From the NCBI GenBank assembly GCA_029224185.1, contig CM055200.1, forward strand, positions 8,401,670-8,465,669: 64,000 nt of DNA, written 5' to 3'. Position numbers and translations under genes: made by a program. Below, one piece after another: positions 1 to 11,825 of this stretch. Position 1 is the stretch's first letter. The number at the start of each line of letters is the position of its first letter. The notes below the pieces were generated by a model. That model made no database searches, was not told the origin of the DNA, and saw nothing but the letters and a program-made list of their open reading frames with translations. This stretch comes from Karalla daura (Eukaryota > Chordata > Actinopteri > Chaetodontiformes > Leiognathidae).

Positions 1-170
1 GTGTAAATCTGCATTTTAGTGTGTGTGTGCCTGTGTGTGTGAGTGTGTGTGTGTGCATGTGTGCGTGTGTGTGTGTGTGTGCGTGTGTGTGTGAGTTGTG
101 GTGTCGGCCCAGTGCAGTGTGATCTAACAGCAGCTGACAGGCAGGTTTGAGGCCTCTCTCTAGGGTCCTC

Positions 171-181
171 AGTGTGTGTTT

Positions 182-237
<56 letters not shown>

Positions 238-240
238 GTC
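171..240. repeat. (GT)n microsatellite
   Basis: About 70 bp of GT repeat with few interruptions. More interrupted GT (20-110) and CA (352-428) tracts lie on either side. Confidence 0.9.
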
Positions 241-714
241 TTGCTCTAGTGGTGTGTGCTAATTGGAAGCTCAGCGGGACAGGCAGCAGGTCGTCTGTGG
301 TGTCCGTGTGCGCATGTAGAATCATACACACTCTCGCTCTCTGTCTTTTCCAAACACACCCACACACCCACACACATACACCCACACACACACACATACA
401 CCCACACACACACATGCAGACACACACGGATCTCAACAGCAAACAGCAGTCTGGCCCGTTAGCCTTTCTACATTTAACATGAGTCCAGTCTGCAGCCTCT
501 TCACTTATTCATCCCTCTCCACCTCTTCCTCAGCTAGCTCTCGCCTGCACTAACCCAAAACGACAGCTGTGCTGTGGCCGATGGAGACCCACCCGCCTCC
601 CCTGTCTCACCGGACATCAGAAACGTAGACACACACACACACGCACACACGCACACACCCACATACACATACACTACTACCAGGACCAAAAAGCTGTGCA
701 GGCATTTCCAGCTT

Positions 715-973
715 GAGAGAAGAGAAGAGAAGAGAAGAGAAGAGAAGAGAAGAGAAGAGAAGAGAAGAGAAGAGAAGAGAAGGAGAAGAGAAGAGAAGAG
801 AAGAGAAGAGAAGAGAAGAGAAGAGAAGAGAAGAGAAGAGAAGAGAAGAGAAGAGAAGAGAAGAGAAGAGAAGAGAAGAGAAGAGAAGAGAAGAGAAGAG
901 AAGAGAAGAGAAGAGAAGAGAAGAGAAGAGAAGAGAAGAGAAGAGAAGAGAAGAGAAGAGAAGAGAAGAGAGA
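715..973. repeat. (AAGAG)n pentanucleotide array
   Basis: About 51 near-perfect copies of the AAGAG pentamer with one phase break near 781, giving a purine-only + strand for about 255 bp. The open frames across it on both strands come from the repeat. The same pentamer forms a second array at 7460-7625. Confidence 0.95.
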
Positions 974-1018
974 CTTGTGGGATCAATGACGTACCATAGA
1001 AAGGGTGATGTGGTATAT

Positions 1019-1028
1019 ATGTGTGTAT

Positions 1029-1117
<89 letters not shown>
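1019..1117. repeat. (GT)n microsatellite
   Basis: About 100 bp of nearly pure GT repeat starting 45 bp after the AAGAG array, so the two form a compound simple-repeat locus. Confidence 0.95.
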
Positions 1118-1120
<3 letters not shown>

Positions 1121-1914
1121 AAGGATCGATGTTGTGCCCAGTGATGTGTGAATGTGTTATTTACCTGAACAGGCTGGGGACCGGAGAGATGAGACACTCA
1201 CCTACCCTTGAGAAATCCCACAACACACCCGTACATGCAGACATGAACACACATGCCTTAATGCACACATCTTGACACACACATAGACACATTCCTGCAC
1301 ACGCTGCAGTGCAAACCACAGGATATGAAGTGGCAGCTGGCCCGAGCTGGGCTGAAAGGTGGATGCAGAGGTTCTGCTCGGGTCATTCAGAGGTCCAATC
1401 CCACACACACACACACACACACACTAATAGGCTGGTATTGGGTTTATGGGACAGGCATTAATATTGAACCTTCCTCTTATCCTTGAGCCGCTCTTTTTCA
1501 CTTGGAATCTATGAGCAGGTACTATAGAGCAGGGTCATTCGAGTCTTGCTCGTTTTACACACTGGTGCACAATTCAGATCACAGGCTCAGTCCTGCAGTA
1601 CACCTGGTTTGAATCCTGTGCGTTATCTGATACATCATCCTGCCATGTTTCTCCTTCCATCCTGTCTCTGTTCCACTGTGCTTTCAGAAATAAAGGCCAG
1701 AAAAGCCCAAGAGATATACTTTCAACAATACTTTCACCATATCTACAGTAGCTATAGAACAACTGATTGAGTATAGGTCAGAAAAGCCCCCCAAAATAAA
1801 CCTATAAATAGTATTGGAGCATACATTTCAAAGTCTTAGTATATATGTTGGATGAAATGGAATTTGGACAATAAATGTGGAAATAAACTTGTGTTTCCAC
1901 AAAGCTACATCGTA

Positions 1915-1916
<2 letters not shown>

Positions 1917-2004
<88 letters not shown>
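1917..2004. repeat. (GT)n microsatellite
   Basis: About 85 bp of uninterrupted GT repeat. Confidence 0.95.
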
Positions 2005-2006
<2 letters not shown>

Positions 2007-2310
2007 CTGTGTTTTGGGGGTTGGATGTCAGTTTTCTTTACAACATGTCTGACAGCCAGCATATGATCCTGAGACAGCGTGACAGCTGCCTTCACACCCC
2101 CTCTCGCCACACACACGCACACACAAGCGCGTGGTGAGTGACAGCTTTGCCACCCTGTGACAGACCTGCGACATCCACCTGCAGCCAACAGGCCCAGGGA
2201 CAGAGAGGTGCAAGGGTTGAGGGGTGAGACGGAGGTGGGGATTAAGAGCGTGACTCCAGGCCAGACAGGGAGACAGATACAGGGACGGACAAGACACCAA
2301 AGGGCTGGTG

Positions 2311-2375
2311 GATGGATGGATGGATGGATGGATGGATGGATGGATGGATGGATGGATGGATGGATGGATGGACGG

Positions 2376-2407
<32 letters not shown>
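2311..2407. repeat. (GGAT)n tetranucleotide array
   Basis: About 24 copies of GGAT with a few GGAC variants. Tetramers of this kind are often found at the ends of teleost short interspersed repeats, but no repeat body is recognisable here. Confidence 0.9.
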
Positions 2408-4060
2408 GACATTTAGGAGCAGACTGATTTCTAGGAAAAGGAAGAAGTGGAAAAGGTAATTTCAGGAGGGGATTCGTCTCACAGATCTCGGTAGTCCATT
2501 CTCACGGGTCGCCCCGGGTCAGTGTTTTTGCAGGCGGCCCCCACCTCCTTCCCCCTTGGGCTAACGCTTGCTGACCCTCAAACTGATAAGTGCCAGGGAT
2601 CTGGGGGGTGGAGGCATGGTGGGAGCGTCGTGCTATGTCCATTGTTGAGGCGCCTTCGTTAGGGCGCGATGGCAGGCGGCGTCTTCCTAATGCGACGAGA
2701 CACGCCTGACATTCCACACCACATAAATCAAAGGAGCGCTCCGGACCGCACACATATGTGCCCACACAAACAGGCACGCACACGCATTCACATGCAGCGG
2801 GGGTCAAGGAGGCAACGGGGGAAAAACAAGACAAGAAGTATGAATTCCTCTCCCATTAGTTTTCCCTGTGTGATTCTGTGGACCGTTTCTTTCTCTTCCT
2901 GCGCTCTAAATTTTCACGGTCGACAGGGCCCGCGTCTCATCTGTCGGTGACGGGCGTGTTGTTGACACGAGCGTTGGCTTATTCATCTGCGTGCTTGTTT
3001 GTTTGCGTCTCGTCTGTCCCAATCCGTTCCCTCAGAAGGCCAGAGTTGGCGTGGTGACAGCCTGTGGAATCCGAAAGTTGATCGGATTTGATATCCCGGA
3101 CAAGCCGTGAGAGTGAGGAAAGAGTGAAGTCAACAGCGGGCTCACACAAGGTGAAAATCAACACTCGGAGGACGGAAAATGAAAACACAGAAACCCCGGC
3201 TCGAGCAAACGGCTGAAAAGGGAGACGAGAGCGGGGAAAGATTCGTGTCGCGCCTCCACAGTGAAAAGACAGCCTTCGCTGCATTTTAGCGTGAAAATAA
3301 AGCTGCACTTCAGTGGAGTAGTCCCAGCTGCTTGGAGTACAGTACGCAGGCTATAAATTCCTTATCAGCGCACGACAAACCTTAAAAAAACAGAGCGGCG
3401 AAGCATCGCACCGACACAAAGTTACACGCCGAAGGATTTTGATATGCACACAGTCACTCAAGTAAATGCATCGCAGAGCACTGAATGAATGAAGCCACTC
3501 AGGCATTTGCAGAACCTTTTAACATTGTAGCTGTCTGCAGCACTTATATTTTAACAAAGACTATAAGTATGTACTTAAACCCCACACACACACACACACA
3601 CACAGACAGAGCCGTGTGCTGTGCTCCGGGGCAGGCTCACCGTAGGCCTTTTTCCAAAGCAGAGGTGATGTGTCCCGGTCCACTAATGTCAACATCGCAG
3701 CCAGGGTCGGAGAGCTGTCAAACACGCTAACACACAACCTTTTCCCGCTAACACTAACGCAGCACGAGTGTGTGATTATGCGCCTCCCCAAAATGCCAAG
3801 TGCTCCCGTGTGTCCTCCTAACATTGGAGAGAGTTTCTTCGATTGTGCTGCCTTACCTTGCCCTGAAGGTAAACGTGCAGCATGTCAGCATCCCAGGGTC
3901 GCTGTGTCTGGGTCCGTGTCTGTGCTTTTTGACGCTTGTTCAATCTCTAGTTTCAGCTATTCATAGCGCTGCTAGTTCCATTTGCTTTTCTCCACCTGCG
4001 TTTATAATCTGACTAAGGCAGTGTGTGTCACAGCTTCACTCGGTCCCACTTGGACATTAT

Positions 4061-4530
4061 CTGTGTTTCCATTAGTTTTCCACAAAATTTAAAAAAAAAA
4101 TGCTGAAATGTCAGTAAAGTGCAATTTTAAAAAGCAGGTATTTCCACTGAAGGATGTTTTGCACATTAGCCGTAACTCTCGAAGTCTTTTAGCAACATCA
4201 CATATTTTCATAAAATCTCACCCTCATTTTATTAGATATTTCAATGAGATTCCGGGAAAAGTTTAGTTGAACTCCATACCTCCATGTTATTTAAAGTAAA
4301 CTGGTCATGTGACTTGGTCATGGGTCTTCAGTAATGTGTGTTTACATCACACTTTTGGGAAACGCTTCTAGATCAACTATGTGTGACAAAGCATCTGATA
4401 TGAGAGCGCAGAGATGGTTTTTTTTGTAATATTACAGAAGATTTTCCACATTCAGTTTTTTACATTACCCATTTTTTATTGCAATATTTAGGTTTTGCAC
4501 ATTTATAGAGGTAATGGGAATGCCACAATT
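4061..4530. mobile_element. Probable nonautonomous DNA transposon (MITE-like)
   Basis: An AT-rich 470-bp block starts with TGTGTTTCCATTA (4062-4074) and ends with TAATGGGAATGCCACA (4512-4527). The reverse complement of that end resembles the start, so the ends look like degraded terminal inverted repeats. It has no coding capacity. A second region with similar words (a TAATGGAAACA motif and a GGTCATGTGA-like word in reverse orientation) lies near 22030-22265. The family is not assigned and target-site duplications were not identified. Confidence 0.45.
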
Positions 4531-4805
4531 GTCCGTCTGCCTTCTTGCTCAAAAGGAGACGAACATGATCATTAAAGTAGAGCTGTAAATCAATACAGAA
4601 TAATGTTCCTAATCAACAGTCATGTAGAGCAAATGCAGATAAAAATCAAAGGCAATTAACTGTATGCAAGCAGTCAAAATGTGTATCTGGTAGAAGCATT
4701 ACTTTTATGTCTTGAAATGTAGATCAGACCTCAGCTTATGAACTTCTAATCTGCAGTAGCTTTCTGTCTCATATAGAATAGCAGCTTACACTATACCTGC
4801 AATGA

Positions 4806-5040
4806 ATATGTGCCAAGCATCATCTGTCAAGCCTTAACAAGGCAGTGTCACAGGCACACACACACACACACACACAGTACACGCAGTAAATGAGTTCCAG
4901 TGCGCATAAGACTGGGGAGATGGCATGCTGTGAATCATGTAGGTCTAGGTGTTGGAGCGTGAAAGCTTTTCCCTGCTAATACGGATATAATGATGTGACT
5001 GTAACTATATCAGAATCACTGTTTGAGGGTGTATCTGGGC
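4806..5040 (+). repeat. Duplicated segment, copy 1
   Basis: This copy matches 5350-5568 at an offset of 526 bp in the 3' half. Shared words include a CATCTGTCAAG motif, GGGGAGATGGCA and a block of about 40 bp around 4973-5011 that is essentially identical. Copy 1 carries an extra CA microsatellite (4854-4876). It has no coding potential. Confidence 0.85.
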
Positions 5041-5349
5041 TTAGGCACAGCCTGATTACTGTTGGACTGTTGATCAGTCAGACAGTTGACAATTGAATAG
5101 TTTGTTGCATACTGGGTACAAACACCCAAATAACAACATCTGCAATACATCTACAGCTTCTTTCAGTGCTGTCAATACAGATTGAATCTCTCGCTATCTA
5201 CATATGTGTTTTCAGTGGCGAATGCTGACTTTGTTTGCAGTGTCGTAAATCACATCAACAGGCTTTCCATCACTCCGCAATAATGTTTCCCCCAAAGTAT
5301 CTGTTGTGTGCTACGTGCGGCAGATTGTCTGTTCCATATATTTTCATAA

Positions 5350-5568
5350 ACATATTATGCTAAGCACATGTCGAGCTTCATCTGTCAAGGCAGAATAAGG
5401 CAGACTCACACTCACAGTAAATGAGTTAGAATGCACATTAGACAGGGGAGATGGCACGCTGTGAGGCATGTAGGTGTTGGACCGTGAAGGGTCTCTGCCT
5501 GCTAATACGGATATAATGATGTGACTGTAACTATATCAACGTCACTGTGTGTGAGAGTGTATCTGGGG
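5350..5568 (+). repeat. Duplicated segment, copy 2
   Basis: Second copy in direct orientation. The best-preserved block runs from 5499 to about 5538; the rest has substitutions and small indels relative to copy 1. A short GC-rich block (5567-5585) follows at once. Confidence 0.85.
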
Positions 5569-5899
5569 CCCGCGCGCCGCCCCCGATCACGGCTGTTTTT
5601 GTTGATCCGCGAGACAATTCTTGGTGACTCATGAAGGAGAGAGTTAAAGATAGATAGAGGTAACAGGAGATAGATAGAGGTTGATAAACAAGAGGAGACA
5701 ATAGCTAGTGTGTTGTTTTGACTGCACTGCGAGGGAAGTGAAGCCGACAGTGAGTTGGCCTACATTCATGTAGCTTTTATATGAGGGGGGGGGGCAGAGA
5801 GACAGCACCGTGTCTATCTAATTATTCCTCCGCAGAGAGAGAGCGTGTGTAATGTTGTTACGTGTGTTTGCGTGCTCTCATATGCTGAGGATACTGGGC

Positions 5900-6535
5900 A
5901 TGATGCATAATCTACATCAGTGATTCGCAACAGGAGGAAAGCTCTGCTCTCCTCCACCATGGACCTCAGATACCAGGGGGTGCTGTTGAGTAGTTCAGTT
6001 AAATTGAAAAATAGCACCTTAGACCAATATGATCTTGCTCTGTGTATCCTAAGTGCTTTAGTGAAGCAATGAAGAAATGGGAAAGAGGCTAAAATATCTG
6101 ACAAAATGTTACAAGTTTCTATTAGCTCGAAATGGAAAGTAATGTGTGAATCACTCAGCCAATGGTTGGATGGATGAAATGTCGGATATAGCAAAGTAAT
6201 TGACAAATGGTAGAATAATGGCCATGGGTCAAATGGCTGAAATGAAACAAAAAGTAAGGCCGCAGAGCTGCAGATAAATGGTTGAAATCTCCCTGATGCT
6301 GCCATTTCAAATGTAGTTTTACACATAGATAGTACACATACATAAATACATTTACAAGTCCAACCAGGTTTAATAACATAGCCTCTATGTTTATGTTGAT
6401 TGGAGACTTTAAATTGCCGCCATTTGTGAGTGAGAGTGAATTGTGTGTGTGTGTGTGTGTGTGCGTGTGAGATAGGCTCCAGCAGACCCCCCCCAATGTC
6501 TTTGGGTACTAAGTGGGTGAGATAATGGATGGATG
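5900..6535. repeat. Degenerate interspersed-repeat block
   Basis: The stretch contains recurring AATGG-type words and ends at 6419-6535 in a GT tract followed by GGCTCCAGCAGACCCC and a GATAATGGATGGATGA tail. That ending resembles the tail of a short repeat scattered through teleost genomes. A 170-codon minus-strand frame spans part of it but shows no recognisable domain. Family assignment is from memory of the tail motif only. Confidence 0.4.
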
Positions 6536-6677
6536 ATTAGTAGTGTCAAATCACATACAGTTTAAAGTCACTTACAAGAAGACGTTTAGAACATGACAGC
6601 CAGGGAATGAAGTGTTAAGAGCTATTAACCAGGTACTGCAGGCCAGACACAAATGTCTGGCAACTAGTGATTTACAT

Positions 6678-6735
6678 TGTGTGTGTGTGTGTGTGTGTGT
6701 GTGGGCGCGCGTGTGCGTGTGCGCGCGTGTGCATG
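6678..6735. repeat. GT/GCGC alternating repeat
   Basis: A GT repeat grading into GCGCGCGTGTGCGTG, so almost perfectly alternating purine-pyrimidine. Confidence 0.85.
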
Positions 6736-7459
6736 TGAACATCAAGGTCCACATGAGACAGCGTCACTCACTCTTTTCCAAGGTGACACTCTTGGTAACA
6801 TTTTCGCTTTCAGACTCTGAGAGTGGTATTAATCTCCATTAAATATCCCAAAAGACACACACACCCACGCACACGTACGCACACACATCAACACAACATA
6901 TCACAGTACAGTTCTCTCCGGCATTTCAGTGATTTGGAGCGTCATCCCTGGGTGCCACAAGCTTGAAACTGTGATCTTCACATATATGACACCTCAGCTC
7001 AACAAGGTCCATACAAACACACACACATACAGACAGACAGACACACACACACACACTGAAGGGATGCTCTGCTTTGCCTCTCCTGCTGTCACATTCTCAC
7101 TTCCTGATACAGACAGACAGAGACCAATCCTCTGGGATACAGACGCACGTCTCTCTTTCGCTCCCTTGCTCCTTCTTCCTTCCCTCCCCTTTCCTTGATC
7201 CGCTGCTCCCTCTCGTGGGGATGGAGGGAGGCGGGGCCAGAGGTTAGACAGATGGAGGCGGGTGATACACCGATACACAGTCTGTCTCAGGTTTGCTCCT
7301 GCGGGAATGGTGTGATGGAGAAGAGCAGAGCTGAGTGCAAGGAAAAACACTGGAGTCTCACTTCCAAGTGCTCTGAGTTTTTTACTAGTTATGAGGAAAC
7401 TGAGAATGGCCTGGCTTGTTGTATATAGCTTTTTATGGGGTTTTATGGATAACATCAGA

Positions 7460-7625
7460 CTACAAAAAGAGAAGAGAAGAGAAGAGCAGAGAAGAGAAGG
7501 GAAGGGTAGAGATGGGAAGAGAAGAGAAGAGAAGAGAAGAGAAGAGAAGAGAAGAGAAGAGAAGAGAAGAGAAGAGAAGAGAAGACAAAGAGGAGAGGAG
7601 AGGAGAGAACAGGAGAAGAAAAGAG
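7460..7625. repeat. (AAGAG)n array, second locus
   Basis: About 165 bp of AAGAG repeat, purest from 7518 to 7585, with variant flanks (GAGCAG, GGGAAG, GGAGAG). Same pentamer and strand as the array at 715-973. Confidence 0.9.
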
Positions 7626-9173
7626 AAGATAAACTTGAAACTGGGCTAATTCAAACTATAGAATTGTAGAAGAAAAGATTAAATATGTAGGCATTTGGAA
7701 ACCTACTGTACGTGTAAAATTAAACATTTTACACGAATATTGTATAAATATTGTATATTATATTCACTTTTTATAAAAAAAAGAAAAGAAAATGAAGATC
7801 AAGATTAACTATGCAGGTTTTGGCAATGCTTCGGCCCTGTGTGTTAGACCTTTATAGACTGAGACAGCAACAAGCTAGATTCCAAACAAATAGACATCAA
7901 AACTGGAGAGTGAGGGGGACAAATGTGAGACAGCCCAAGAAGATACACATTTATACACCTTAGATAAACAACTACAACTACAAGGAACTGGCTCGCGTAT
8001 TAGGTGGGTGAATGTGATGAAGTACAAATATGGTTAGTGCACAAAACATCCGCATGCAGGTTTCGTGACCAGTATCTCAATGAGCATAAAAGAACAGAAC
8101 AAGCAAAAAGATTATGAGCAGCAAAAAGCACTGATGTGGATAAAATCATATCAAGTGGAATAACTGCTGCAGACTCCCGCGATACGTCAGCCCGTCTACG
8201 TCTTGGTGGGGCTAAGAGGGGAAGAGACGGACAGAAAGTTGACTTACAGAAAGCTGTGGGGTTTGTGCTCGTTTCACAGCTGTCAACAACTGCTTTAGGT
8301 CAGTGCGAGGCTACCGCTCCATCTACCTGTGTTTTAGCACATCACATGCCGCACTGCACCCGGCACGTGCTCACGGGTATGGGCTCCACTGGTAGCAGCC
8401 GCACTGGAAACAGGGATTTGTTTATATGGATTGAGTGACCTGGCAGAGGTTGTCAATTAACGGGAGGAGGACAGAGAGGAAGAGGAGGAGGGAAGAGAAA
8501 GAGGAGGAGGATGGGGTTGCCAGGGAAGTGTCCCTGTGAAGAGGTGGAAATAATAGGTAAATAATACATCCTGGATGAATTATTGAGGGAGTACATTGAT
8601 GCTTTCGTGCCAGGGAGCTGATCATACAGTCTTGGGTTCATTCATGAAAAAAGACACATATGGAGGAGAGGAAGAGGAGGAAAGAGGATGATGATGCTGT
8701 GTCAGGTTTCTGTCGAGAGTTCACTGCTCGCACCGCCACACACGCCGTAATGCTCACTGACTCACGCACACCTCATTGCCTTGATCTGTACACTGTTCTG
8801 AGCATCATAGATTGATATATATGCAGTGTTGTTGCAAATTTAATATTATACCCAATATTATATGTCTGAATCTATTATTTACATGTATTTCTGTAAAAAA
8901 AATAAGAGGACTTCTCATGTTGTGTATGCTGCTCCCCTTTGATGGGATCATGTTTTAGTAAAATGTTGTAAAGAACCTCTGCATCACTTTAATTGTGATC
9001 ATGGTGTTGGCAGAAATGTTATCATACTGTATCTGTATTAGTTTTCTATATTATGCTCTATGTGCTGCTGAGATCCAGATCAGAGAATTTCTGAAAATCT
9101 CACTGTGTTTCTTCTGTGAGTCAATCTAAAAGACTTCTGCCTACTCACATAGAAACAGCACAGTAGAAACATG

Positions 9174-9174
<1 letters not shown>

Positions 9175-9261
<87 letters not shown>
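9175..9261. repeat. (CA)n microsatellite
   Basis: About 87 bp of nearly pure CA repeat. Confidence 0.95.
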
Positions 9262-9264
<3 letters not shown>

Positions 9265-9511
9265 GCTCTCCATTTTGGATGCCCTATGATGCCAGATTCT
9301 TTTGAGCTGACAGGTGACAGAACAGTCTACATCAACAGAGGACTACTCTTTTACTGCAGACAAACAACACACACACATGCCCCCACACACACCCGCACAC
9401 ACACACCCCGCTGTTGTATAGTCGACAGTTCCAGACATGCCATGGCTGGACATGCCCAAAAGGCAGAGCCTGTTCTCTGTCACCTATCAGCTGGTGGCAG
9501 ACAGCAGGAAC

Positions 9512-9547
<36 letters not shown>

Positions 9548-11129
9548 TGTGTTTGTATGTTTTTTGCACTTTTGAAGAGACTTTTAATTAACCCCCAGTT
9601 ATACAAACAGGACAGTAAATAATAGTGAATAATGGGATAGATGATTTATATTCATATAAAGCTTAGTTTTTCTGTCTGAACAGCTCAAATCTTCCACCTT
9701 GACAAAAACATCTATGTGTAGGGGTGGCACATGTGTTGTAATCTTAACCATACATGTTAGTCTTTTAACTGGAAAACCCAAGGATAATGGAATTAAGAGA
9801 CTACAATAATAGGTTTGCTGCTTCTACTGGACAAGCTCTTATGTGCTGTTATCTGTTTATATCATCAGCTACCAGTGAAAGTATCAAAACAGGGCACGTT
9901 TCAAAGAGGACAAAAAGCTTTTGTTGGCCTTTGTAGCCTGGATGAGATTCTGAATTACTACATATTTTCAGCCAAACAGTCAGGAAGTACGAGTGTGGAT
10001 TCAGTGTTGGGGGTACTAACATGTCACAGGATATGCCAGGGAAGAATAACAGAGACGCGAGGAGGCAGTAGTCGACCCAGGCCTGCTGGCACGGCAGCCA
10101 GGGGCGGGGCCAAGACAGCATGGCACACGTCGACCTCGGACCCCCCTCCTCCTCCCCCTCTCCCCACAGGCTCTGACAGGCGGCACGGGAACCCCTTGGC
10201 CCAGTGAGGGGTGGCCAGCCATCTGACAACTCCCCACCTGCATGACCTTTACCATGCTTGACCCCCTGCAGGAGACAATCACCTCATAGCAAACAGCCCC
10301 ACGGGAGATGTAGACACACAGCACAGCCAGGGAGACGTCCATGATGAGCACACAGATTGACAGGAAGTTAGACAGAGGGACAGTTAGTTGGGCAGCGACA
10401 TGCGTGCATGCATGTGATGAGTCATTTAAATTTGGTTGGTTGATTTCCATCAGCAAAGAGGTCCAGCTTAATCATCATCGCAACTTTTCATCATGAATGT
10501 GACTTGCTTGGTCCATTTTTTAATAGGATTTGCAAATATCTTCTCCTCACCTTGTTGATATTTTTAATTCATCTGTATGTAGTGTCATATCTGCATGTCA
10601 GAGGGCGCAGGATTGGTCAGACTCTGCCTTGGCATAACAAAATATTCTCTTTTTCGATTTCACACCTTTCATTGTCACAGCGTACAATTAAATTGAAGAA
10701 AGAGAGCGAGAAGCAAGGATGGAAATTATTTAAAAACAAGAAATGTCATACTGACACATCAGGGTATAAAAAACCCTACACTTTCTTTTTGAAGTTGAAG
10801 CTTAGACTCACTAAAAGATTAAATATTATGTTATTACCACCATCCATCGCTTTACCCACTTTGTACCAAACAATGTCACAAGGGTCTACTGTCAACCATT
10901 TCCAGCACACACCCAAGTATTCACACCCAGATTCAAATTTGCATAACTAGTACCTGAGAGCAACAACAACAATGATTGTAACAATCCCAATCATAATAAT
11001 TATTGTTATCATTATGAACATATTCACAGTCGAAATTATAAGTGGAAAACGTAGTAGTCCTGATCTACTAGCACAGCAGCAGCACCACCACTGTTGCCAC
11101 CATTGTTGATCGAACACTGGCCCTTTAAG

Positions 11130-11196
11130 ATCCTGTGACGTCACCAAAGTCCAATATGGCGGACTGACAACATACGTGCATGAAACGTTGGTGCAG
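11130..11196 (+). promoter_or_regulatory. znhit2: znhit2 promoter and inferred noncoding exon 1
   Basis: A full CRE palindrome TGACGTCA lies at 11136-11143 and a YY1-type ATGGCGG at 11156-11162, a pairing typical of TATA-less housekeeping promoters near the transcription start. A strong splice donor, GTGCAG|GTGAGT, follows with its cut after 11196, and a good acceptor lies at 11798-11799. I infer a short 5' UTR exon ending at 11196. Its exact start is not visible in the sequence. Confidence 0.6.
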
Positions 11197-11799
11197 GTGA
11201 GTGACACTGGGACCTAAATCTACACTGTCTCTGTGAGATATTACCGCCGAAACACTCGTGATGCCCAGAAACGGCTGTTTAAAGACTGTTTGGCGTTAAG
11301 AGAAGTCATTTTACATCGTTATATTGAAGTAAGGCAAAGTGTTTGTGGCTGTGTTAGGGTTAGGGTTAGCAACTGTGAGACAGCAGGTTAGAATCAGCTT
11401 TATAATCAGATAGTTAGACCACTTAATTATACAGCTACAGTACAAGGATTTTGCCTCTGTTATTATAGAGAACAGGCAGGTAGGTTGAGCTTGTAGGTTA
11501 GCAGCACAGTACAGACTAGGTTTGTGCCCAGAATATACGAGAGAATGCCCAACTGTTTTTGCCAGGTTAGTGCAAGTGAGCACAAGATTGAGGTTAAGAC
11601 ATTCAGCAGGTCATGGTGATGTCCTGGAAGGGATGGGTGAAAGTGTGTGTGTCTATGGCTGTTTGATGAAATCTGAGAAAACCCACACAGACTGAGATTT
11701 GAACCAGTCTTTTGCTGTGAGACAATCAGCATTAACCCCAAAGTTCCCTGTTTGCTTGGTTCTACTTAAACTAAACATTTTGTTTCTTTCATTTCTCAG
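11197..11799 (+). other. znhit2: Inferred 5' UTR intron of znhit2
   Basis: The intron runs from GTGAGT at 11197 to TTTCATTTCTCAG ending at 11799, a pyrimidine-rich acceptor 26 bp before the start codon. It contains a short TTAGGG-like run near 11355 and no other feature I can support. Confidence 0.6.
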
Positions 11800-11825
11800 G
11801 TCGCAGTCCTTCTTGATTTGGCCTA

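Larger units (their letters stand above)
1..11130. other. Intergenic region upstream of znhit2, no gene recognised
   Basis: No open reading frame here resembles a protein family I know. The longest frames are translations of CA/GT or AAGAG microsatellites, or low-complexity Phe/Leu/Ser-rich frames. The stretch holds long simple repeats (listed separately), a duplicated segment at 4806-5040 and 5350-5568, a probable MITE at 4061-4530, and a degenerate repeat block near 5900-6535. The parts at 2470-3480, 7640-9070 and 9600-10950 are ordinary complex DNA in which I see no feature. A distal exon or regulatory element of a gene to the left cannot be excluded. Confidence 0.7.

Noticed and set aside
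147..1197. Long open frames on both strands, rich in Cys-Val, His-Thr, Arg-Glu-Glu-Lys or Leu-Phe-Ser
   Set aside because: They are translations of GT/CA and AAGAG microsatellites, whose units give no stop codons in several frames.
5814..6326. 170-codon minus-strand frame
   Set aside because: It has no recognisable domain, a composition typical of AT-rich noncoding DNA, and overlaps a degenerate repeat block.
11352..11370. Telomere-like GTTAGGGTTAGGGTTAGC, and a similar short run near 25160
   Set aside because: Only two or three units; such short runs are common in fish DNA and do not indicate a telomere fusion.
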